Made by a program: the position numbers and the translations under genes
NCBI RefSeq assembly: GCF_015694735.1
Contig: NZ_JADQDP010000002.1
Location: 1,178,001 to 1,242,000 of the forward strand
Length of the DNA: 64,000 nt
Origin: Hymenobacter properus
GTDB lineage: Bacteria > Bacteroidota > Bacteroidia > Cytophagales > Hymenobacteraceae
Reading direction: 5' to 3'
The notes under the pieces: generated by a model
Databases searched by the model: none
What the model was told of the DNA's origin: nothing
What the model saw: the letters and a program-made list of their open reading frames with translations, nothing else
Shown: positions 58,906 through 64,000 of the stretch, one piece after another
How positions within the stretch are numbered: the stretch's first letter is position 1
Layout: each line of letters opens with the position of its first letter

Positions 58906-59712
58906 CTAAATCCGCTCGTCCTCGGCCGTCTCCTCGGTGGCTTCCACGCTGTTCTTCTCCACGATTTCGCGGGCCAGGTTGAGGTAGCTGAGGGAGCCTT
59001 TGCTCTCGGCGTCGTGCAGGATGACGGGGATGCCGAAGCTGGGCGACTCGCTCAGCTTCACGTTGCGCGGTATGATGGTGTCGAAGGCTAGCTGCTGGAA
59101 GTGCATGCGCACTTCCTCCACTACCTGGTTCGAGAGGCGTAGGCGCACGTCGTACATCGTGAGTAGGATGCCTTCGATTTCGAGCTCGGTGTTGAGGCGG
59201 CTCTGAATGATTTTGATGGTATTCAGGAGCTTGCCCAGGCCTTCGAGGGCGAAGTATTCGCACTGCACCGGGATGATGACCGAGTGCGCGGCCGTGAGGG
59301 CGTTGACGGTGATGAGGCCGAGCGAAGGCGAGCAGTCGATGATGATGAAATCGTACTCGGCGGCGAGGGGGCGCAGGGCCTCCTTCATTTTTTCCTCGCG
59401 GTTGGGCAGGTTTATCATCTCCACCTCGGCGCCCACCAGGTCGATGTGGGAGGGCATGAGGTCGAGGTGAGGCAGAATGTTGGTGGGCACGATGATGTCG
59501 TGGGCGTTGATGCCGTCCACCATGCACTCGTAGATGCTATTCTGGATGTCCTTGGGGTCGTAGCCCACGCCCGAGGTGGCGTTGGCCTGGGGGTCGGCGT
59601 CGACGAGCAGGGTCCGGTAGTCCAGGGCGGCCAGCGAGGCCGCGAGGTTAATGGAAGTAGTGGTTTTGCCCACCCCGCCTTTCTGATTGGCTACCGCGAT
59701 GATTTTTCCCAT
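58906..59712 (-). CDS. parA: chromosome-partitioning ATPase ParA (Soj)
   Basis: 268 residues. The deviant Walker A motif is VANQKGGVGKTTTSINLAAS, then LLVDADPQANATSGVGYDP, the Walker B region FIIIDCSPSLGLITVNAL, and VIIPVQCEYFALEGLGKLLN. A short N-terminal helix and no DNA-binding domain identify it as a chromosomal Soj-like protein. It drives ParB-parS complexes along the nucleoid. It heads the operon parA-parB-DUF5683-dapB-lepB. Confidence 0.97.
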   Translation of the reverse strand: MGKIIAVANQKGGVGKTTTSINLAASLAALDYRTLLVDADPQANATSGVGYDPKDIQNSIYECMVDGINAHDIIVPTNILPHLDLMPSHIDLVGAEVEMINLPNREEKMKEALRPLAAEYDFIIIDCSPSLGLITVNALTAAHSVIIPVQCEYFALEGLGKLLNTIKIIQSRLNTELEIEGILLTMYDVRLRLSNQVVEEVRMHFQQLAFDTIIPRNVKLSESPSFGIPVILHDAESKGSLSYLNLAREIVEKNSVEATEETAEDERI

Positions 59713-59717
59713 GTCAC

Positions 59718-59847
59718 TTAGTTGTTCGTTGTTCGTTGTCAGTTGCTCGGCGCTGGCTGTTCGGGCTTCGTTGCGGGTTTTTGGGGCTTACTAAGCCTCA
59801 AGCACTAACAACGACTACTAAACAAACAACAACGAATAACTAATAAC
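59718..59847. repeat. AGTTGTCAGTTG-family inverted repeat (copy 4)
   Basis: Left arm TTAGTTGTTCGTTGTTCGTTG near 59718 and right arm near 59804-59847 (ACTAACAACGACTACTAAAC then AACAACAACGAATAACTAAT) flank a loop with a second hairpin. It lies between parA and the divergent ABC substrate-binding protein, in the parA leader. Confidence 0.85.
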
Positions 59848-59865
59848 TTTTGCCGTAGCATTGCA

Positions 59866-59873
59866 CAAAGATA
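59866..59873 (-). promoter_or_regulatory. -7 promoter box of parA
   Basis: TATCTTTG on the minus strand fits TAnnTTTG. It lies 153 bases before the parA start, so the leader would contain the inverted repeat at 59718-59847. It may instead be a coincidence in the divergent promoter region. Confidence 0.45.
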
Positions 59874-59891
59874 CATTCTTTCCCTGTTCGC

Positions 59892-61586
59892 ATGGCCCCT
59901 TTTTTGGCTCGTTGGGCTGGCTTTTCGGCTAAATGGTTTGGACTTTCGGCGGGGCTGCTGACGCTGGCCGGCTGCCACGATGCCGCCCGCCCGGCCGCCG
60001 ACGAGCGCCGCGTATTCCGCTACAATCAGCCCGAAGCCCTGTCCTCGCTCGACCCCGCGTTTGCCCGCAACCAAGCCAACTGGTGGGCCGTGAATCAACT
60101 TTACAGCGGCCTGGTAGAACTTGATTCGACCCTGCTGCCGGCCCCGGCGCTGGCCCGGCGCTACAGCATCTCGCCCGATGGCCGGCTCTACACGTTCGTG
60201 CTGCGGCGCGGCGTGCGCTTCCACGACAGCGACGTGTTTGCCGGTGGCAAAGGCCGCGAGGTGAAGGCGGCAGATTTTGTGTACAGCTTCAAGCGCATCC
60301 TGGATGCGGCCACGGCCAGCACCGGCGGCTGGATTTTCCGGGGCAAAATTCTGGAGAAGCCTGACGGCAGCCCCAGCGACACGGCCTTCGTGGCCGCCAA
60401 CGACTCCACGTTGCGCATTCACCTCAAAGAGCCGTTCGTGCCATTCCTGGGCATTCTGACGATGCCGTATGCCTACGTGGTGCCGCACGAGGCGGTGGAG
60501 AAGTACGGCAAGGACTTCCGCGAGCACCCGGTGGGCACGGGTCCGTTCCGTTTCAAGCTCTGGGACGAGGGCAATGTGCTACTCTACGAGCGCAACCCGG
60601 ACTACTGGCGGAGCGATGAAAAAGGTCGTAAGCTGCCCTACCTCGACGCCGTGGCCATCAGCTTTTTGCCCGACCGCAAAACCGAGTTTCTGACTTTCAT
60701 GCAGGGGAAGCTGGATTTTCTCTCTGGCATCCGGGCCGGCTCGCGCGACCTGATTATGCATCCGGATGGCACCATTCGGGAAGATTTCAAGGGTAAGTTC
60801 ACGGTGCAAAAGGTACCGTACCTAAACACCGAGTACTTGGGCATTCAGCTCGACTCGGCTAACCTGACCGGCGAACAGGCCGTGCAGGGCCGCGCCCTGC
60901 GCGACAAGCGCGTGCGCCAGGCCCTGAACTATGCCCTGAACAAGCCCGAAATGCTCACCTATCTACTGAACCGGGTGGGCACGGCCGGCACCTCGGGCTT
61001 CGTGCCAAAGGCCTTGCCTTCGTTCTCCGAGAAGGAAGTGCCCGGTTATACCTACCAGCCGCAGAAGGCCCGGCAGCTGCTGCGCGCCGCCGGCTACGGC
61101 CCGCAGCGTCCGCTGAAGCTGCGTCTGAGCACGGTGCTGGAACGCAAGGAGATAGGAGAGTACCTGCAGAAACAGTGGGCCGACGTGGGCGTGCAGGTAC
61201 AGATTGACATCAACCAGTCGGCTGCGCAGCAGGACCTGGTGGACAACGGCCGGGTGGCCTTCTTCGCCAAAAGCTGGCTGGGCGACTACCCCGACGCCGA
61301 AAATTACCTGGCCCTGTTCTACAGCCCCAACTTCAGCCCCGCCGGCCCCGACAAAACCCACTTCAAAAACGCAGCCTACGACCAGCTCTACGACCAGGCC
61401 CGCCGCACGCAGGACGTGACCAAGCGCACGGCGCTATACCAAGCCATGGACCGCATCGTAGTGGAAGAGTCGCCGGTTATTAGCCTGTACTACGACGAAG
61501 TGGTGCGCCTCACGCAGAACAACGTGCGCGGCCTCACGCCCAACCCCATGAATACTTTGCTGTTGGAGCGGGTGCATAAGGATTAG
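59892..61586 (+). CDS. ABC transporter substrate-binding lipoprotein (peptide/nickel family 5)
   Basis: 564 residues. A lipoprotein signal with Cys at LLTLAGC (about residue 28) and the family-5 fold: NQPEALSSLDPAFARNQANW, LYSGLVELDSTLLPAPALAR, YSISPDGRLYTFVLRRGVRF, and HPVGTGPFRFKLWDEG; later RVRQALNYALNKPEMLTYLL. It is a DppA/OppA-type periplasmic binder for oligopeptides. No permease or ATPase genes are beside it, so its transporter is encoded elsewhere. Divergent from parA. Confidence 0.95.
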   Translation: MAPFLARWAGFSAKWFGLSAGLLTLAGCHDAARPAADERRVFRYNQPEALSSLDPAFARNQANWWAVNQLYSGLVELDSTLLPAPALARRYSISPDGRLYTFVLRRGVRFHDSDVFAGGKGREVKAADFVYSFKRILDAATASTGGWIFRGKILEKPDGSPSDTAFVAANDSTLRIHLKEPFVPFLGILTMPYAYVVPHEAVEKYGKDFREHPVGTGPFRFKLWDEGNVLLYERNPDYWRSDEKGRKLPYLDAVAISFLPDRKTEFLTFMQGKLDFLSGIRAGSRDLIMHPDGTIREDFKGKFTVQKVPYLNTEYLGIQLDSANLTGEQAVQGRALRDKRVRQALNYALNKPEMLTYLLNRVGTAGTSGFVPKALPSFSEKEVPGYTYQPQKARQLLRAAGYGPQRPLKLRLSTVLERKEIGEYLQKQWADVGVQVQIDINQSAAQQDLVDNGRVAFFAKSWLGDYPDAENYLALFYSPNFSPAGPDKTHFKNAAYDQLYDQARRTQDVTKRTALYQAMDRIVVEESPVISLYYDEVVRLTQNNVRGLTPNPMNTLLLERVHKD

Positions 61587-61617
61587 CTGTATTTCCACCC
61601 TCAAAACCTGACCGCCT

Positions 61618-62469
61618 ATGCTAACCTTCCGCACTTCAATTCTTGCGCTGTGCCTGGCGCTGCCGCTGACCGGTGTTTCGCAGGGCCAAAAGGGCGGGCC
61701 TGGGCCAGCCACCGCGCCGCTGGTTATCGGCCAGACGTTTACCCTCCAATCCAAAGCATTGGGTGAAACCCGGCGCATCAACGTGTACTTGCCGGACGCT
61801 TACACCGACTCGGCCACGCGGCGGCTGCCGGTGCTGTACATGCCGGATGGGGGCCTGAAGGAGGACTTTCTGCACGTGGCGGGGCTGGTGCAGGTGCTGG
61901 TGGGCAACGGCACCATGCGGCCGTTTATTCTGGTAGGCATTGAAAACACCCAGCGCCGGCGCGACCTGACCGGCCCCACTACCAATGCCGAAGACAAGAA
62001 AATTGCGCCCAAAGTGGGCGGCTCGGCGGCCTACCGGCAGTTCATTCGGGAGGAATTGATGCCGCAGGTGAAGCAGCGCTACCGCACCACCGCCGAAACG
62101 GCCATCGTGGGCGAGTCGCTGGCCGGTCTGTTCGTGGTAGAAACGCTGCTGATGGAGCCCACCTTGTTCAATTCCTACCTGGCCTTCGACCCCAGCCTGT
62201 GGTGGAACAACGGCCAACTGGCCGCACAGGCCAGCACTTATTTGCAGAAAACGCGCCCCGCTGTTTCGGTGTACCTGGCTACCAGCATCCACGGCGACAC
62301 CGTCGGCACCCGCCGCTTGGTGGAGCTGGCCCGCCCGCAAGCCACGCGCCTGGGCACCTGGCACTACGAGAACATGCCGCAGGAAACGCACGCCACCATT
62401 TACCACCCAGCGGCGCTGCGGGCATTCCGCGCAGTGTTTGCGCCGCCGGCTGCCGGGGCGAAGCATTGA
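61618..62469 (+). CDS. secreted alpha/beta hydrolase-fold esterase
   Basis: 283 residues. Signal peptide (ILALCLALPLTGVSQGQ), then the Esterase D-like hydrolase domain: LGETRRINVYLPDAYTDS, RLPVLYMPDGGLKEDFLHVA, the nucleophile elbow ETAIVGESLAGLFVVETL (Gly-Glu-Ser-Leu-Ala), and the C-terminal MPQETHATIYHPA containing the active-site His. The family cleaves ferric enterobactin, acetyl esters and similar compounds; the substrate here is unknown. Ends just before a hairpin at 62480. Confidence 0.93.
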   Translation: MLTFRTSILALCLALPLTGVSQGQKGGPGPATAPLVIGQTFTLQSKALGETRRINVYLPDAYTDSATRRLPVLYMPDGGLKEDFLHVAGLVQVLVGNGTMRPFILVGIENTQRRRDLTGPTTNAEDKKIAPKVGGSAAYRQFIREELMPQVKQRYRTTAETAIVGESLAGLFVVETLLMEPTLFNSYLAFDPSLWWNNGQLAAQASTYLQKTRPAVSVYLATSIHGDTVGTRRLVELARPQATRLGTWHYENMPQETHATIYHPAALRAFRAVFAPPAAGAKH

Positions 62470-62479
62470 TTTAGCCAGG

Positions 62480-62533
62480 GGGCTATCCAATTGTAGAGAC
62501 GCTACACTTCGCGCTTCTACAGCTGGATAGCCC
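62480..62533. terminator. bidirectional hairpin terminator
   Basis: GGGCTATCCA (62480-62489) and TGGATAGCCC (62524-62533) enclose an inner stem TTGTAGA / TCTACAG. It lies between converging genes; the T run on the plus strand is short (CTTTATTT). Confidence 0.75.
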
Positions 62534-62534
62534 T

Positions 62535-63050
62535 TTATTTATCACTCTCCAACCCATTCACCTGCCCCAGCCGGTCGAACTGCGTGGTGAGGTAGGTGAA
62601 ATAGGCCTGCACGTTTTCGGGCACTGCCGACTCGGCGGTTACCTTTTTGAAGCTGCCGTCGGGCTGGCGGATGGCCACGATGGTGCTGGGCATGTCAGTC
62701 ACGCCGCTCCTATACTGGGTGGCGAACGTCTCAAAATGCGCTTCTTTGGCTTGGCGCAACATATCGGCCACCACAGCAGCGGGCAGCTTGAGTTCCTTTT
62801 TGCCAATCAGTGGCACGTTGTGGCGGCCTTCGTAGGCCACGCGGCCGTCGGCGTACACCTGCATCGTATAAGCCGGGCAAGTGCCGAAGCAGGGCGTGCG
62901 CTCAAAGGTTAGCACCGGACCGGCTTCGGTGGGCGTGGCCTTTTTGCTGGCTTTCTTGGTTTTCGTTTTCTGAACCGTCGTTTTCTGGGCGCAGGCAGGT
63001 ACGGAGAGACTAAAGAAGCTGAGCAGTAGGAGCAGCGGAATGTAGCGCAT
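62535..63050 (-). CDS. DUF6438 domain protein, secreted
   Basis: 171 residues from the ATG at 63050 (a longer upstream reading is rejected). Signal peptide MRYIPLLLLLSFFSLSVPAC, possibly lipidated at Cys20, a Lys/Thr-rich linker (VQKTKTKKASKKATPTE), then the DUF6438 domain (LTFERTPCFGTCPAYTMQVY, ADGRVAYEGRHNVPLIGKKE). The conserved FGTCPxY pattern contains a Cys pair (CFGTC). Function unknown. It is the last gene before the yidC terminator on the minus strand. Confidence 0.9.
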   Translation of the reverse strand: MRYIPLLLLLSFFSLSVPACAQKTTVQKTKTKKASKKATPTEAGPVLTFERTPCFGTCPAYTMQVYADGRVAYEGRHNVPLIGKKELKLPAAVVADMLRQAKEAHFETFATQYRSGVTDMPSTIVAIRQPDGSFKKVTAESAVPENVQAYFTYLTTQFDRLGQVNGLESDK

Positions 63051-63086
63051 GACAAAGGGGAAGTTTGATGCGTGAAAGTAGGCAAA

Positions 63087-63140
63087 CAAAAACCCGACAG
63101 AACGAAAACCGTGCCTACGGTTGCGTTCTGCCGGGTTTAA
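63087..63140 (-). terminator. terminator downstream of yidC
   Basis: Minus strand: AAACCCGGCAGAACG pairs with CGTTCTGTCGGGTTT with an inner stem (CAACCGTAGG...CGGTT), followed by TTTTGTTTG. Terminates the yidC transcript after the repeat at 63148. Confidence 0.88.
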
Positions 63141-63147
63141 TTTTTTC

Positions 63148-63249
63148 TGTCATCCTGAGCGCAGCGAAGGACCTTACCACGTCCGCGTCGGCTGAGCGAC
63201 CCAAAACCGTTCTGTCGTCAGAAGGTCCTTCACAGCGCTCAGGATGACA
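63148..63249. repeat. REP-like palindrome, GTCATCCT subfamily
   Basis: Left arm TGTCATCCTGAGCGCAGCGAAGGACCTTA begins at 63148 and right arm GAAGGTCCTTCACAGCGCTC then AGGATGACA ends at 63249. The same core (GAGCGCAGCGAAG) appears as in the other families, but the outer arms are GTCATCCT. Located directly after the yidC stop. Confidence 0.9.
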
Positions 63250-63255
63250 GGCGTG

Positions 63256-64000
63256 TTACGACTTGCGTTTGGCCTGAGCTTCGCGCTCCTGCGCGGCCTT
63301 CATGGCTTCGGCAATGCGGCCTTGCAAGCCGCTGGGCTTCTTGTCTTTGTTCTTGATTTTGTTGGCGTCGAGCTGAGCGCGGATTTTAGTGTCGTCGACC
63401 AGCCCGCGGGTGATGGCCTGCTGGGCGAAGGTGATGACGTTCGACACGAAGTAGTACCAGGTGAGGCCCGAGGCAAAGCTGTTCAGCACGAACAGGAAGA
63501 TGATGGGCATCAGGTAGCTGTAGGTCTTCATGGGGCCCTGCATGGCCGTGTTCATCTGGTTGCTCTGCCAGGTCATCACCAGGGTGGAGGCCGTCATGAG
63601 CAGGGTGAACAGCGACACGTGGTCGCCGTACCATTTCACGTAGAAGGGCAGCTTGATAAACACGTCGTAGCTGCTCAGGTCCTTGGCCCAGAGGAAGCTC
63701 TGCTGGCGCAGCTCAATGGCGTTGGGGAAGAACTGGAACATGGCAAACAGGATGGGCAGCGTGAGCAGTGTGGGCACGCAGCCGCTGAGCGGGCTCACCC
63801 CGAATTCCTGGTACAGCTTCATGGTTTCCTGCTGCACCTTCACGTTGTCGTCGCCGTACTTTTCCTTGAGCTGGTCAAGCTCCGGCTTCAGCACCTTCAT
63901 GCGGGCCTGACTTTCGTAGGTTTTGTACGTCAAGGGCCAGGTTACCAGTTTGATGAGCACCACCAGCAGCAGGATGATGATGCCGTAGGAGCTGATGAAC
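63256..64000 (-). CDS. yidC: membrane protein insertase YidC, N-terminus beyond window
   Basis: The C-terminal 247 residues are visible; the gene continues past the right edge (the frame reads on as FISSYGIIILLLV). Core YidC segments are present: LIKLVTWPLTYKTYESQARM (the substrate groove helix with Arg in the SQARM segment), VSPLSGCVPTLLTLPILFAM, YYFVSNVITFAQQAI, and a basic tail (AAQEREAQAKRKS). It inserts and folds membrane proteins with or without SecYEG. Followed by a REP-like element and a terminator. Confidence 0.97.
   Translation of the reverse strand, partial: FISSYGIIILLLVVLIKLVTWPLTYKTYESQARMKVLKPELDQLKEKYGDDNVKVQQETMKLYQEFGVSPLSGCVPTLLTLPILFAMFQFFPNAIELRQQSFLWAKDLSSYDVFIKLPFYVKWYGDHVSLFTLLMTASTLVMTWQSNQMNTAMQGPMKTYSYLMPIIFLFVLNSFASGLTWYYFVSNVITFAQQAITRGLVDDTKIRAQLDANKIKNKDKKPSGLQGRIAEAMKAAQEREAQAKRKS

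Noticed and set aside
57663..59712. parAB as a plasmid partition system
   Set aside because: The ParA is short and Soj-like and the operon continues with DUF5683, dapB and lepB, a chromosomal arrangement in this phylum.
1256..63249. The repeated palindromes as a CRISPR array
   Set aside because: Copies are dispersed, palindromic and of different lengths, with no regular spacers or cas genes.

Overview
The window reads as a stretch of chromosome from a high-GC member of the Bacteroidota, most like the Hymenobacter group (Cytophagales). The evidence is a SusC/SusD pair, several proteins with type IX secretion C-terminal sorting domains, TAnnTTTG-type -7 promoter boxes, few Shine-Dalgarno sequences, and gene orders typical of Bacteroidota (ftsX-DUF3098-uppP-truB-ribF and parA-parB-DUF5683-dapB-lepB). 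I see no phage, insertion sequence, CRISPR array or rRNA. The genus is an inference; the phylum is well supported.

Layout. 1-9 kb: a MoxR-centred membrane cluster on the minus strand (SpoIIM-like, two paralogous membrane proteins, DUF4129, DUF4350, a small protein, MoxR, NADAR, DUF58), with a divergent RDD gene. 9-14 kb: a SusD/SusC outer-membrane uptake pair with no enzyme or regulator beside it. 14-20 kb: an SDR oxidoreductase, a DUF4394 T9SS cargo protein, a GNAT/carbon-nitrogen hydrolase fusion, a small secreted protein and another T9SS cargo protein. 20-26 kb: the two subunits of a 3-oxoacid CoA-transferase, separated by a serine hydrolase and two small membrane proteins and preceded by two tandem paralogs with carboxypeptidase-like regulatory domains. 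26-30 kb: the ribF/truB/uppP/DUF3098/ftsX operon. 30-41 kb: a lipoprotein, TamB, TsaD, SmpB, an NlpC/P60 peptidase, an HNH protein and a fatty acid desaturase. 41-49 kb: an alpha/beta hydrolase, a lipoprotein, ribosomal protein S1, tRNA-Cys(GCA), cyanophycin synthetase, and a twice-frameshifted T9SS repeat protein. 49-54.5 kb: a coiled-coil membrane protein, a TPMT-like methyltransferase with KdsA, a small membrane protein, a second methyltransferase, ApaG and uracil-DNA glycosylase. 54.7-60 kb: lepB, dapB, DUF5683, parB and parA. 60-64 kb: a peptide-type ABC substrate-binding lipoprotein, an esterase, a DUF6438 protein and the C-terminal part of YidC.

The most distinctive non-coding signal is a dense set of palindromic intergenic elements. 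One superfamily shares the core GAGCGCAGC-GAAG but has three outer arms (GTCATGCT, GTCATCCT, GTCATTGC), each with its matching complement. Two full-length MITE-like copies of about 180-200 bp (38755-38931 and 54555-54753) lie in opposite orientations. A second family is built from AGTTGTCAGTTG-like words. Several elements sit inside otherwise conserved operons, including between parA and parB, DUF5683 and dapB, dapB and lepB, and ftsX and DUF3098.

I did not find a clearly new defence or biosynthetic system. The best candidates for follow-up are the NADAR gene translationally coupled to DUF58 in the MoxR cluster, the MITE/REP-like superfamily, and the frameshifted T9SS surface protein with a seven-G tract.
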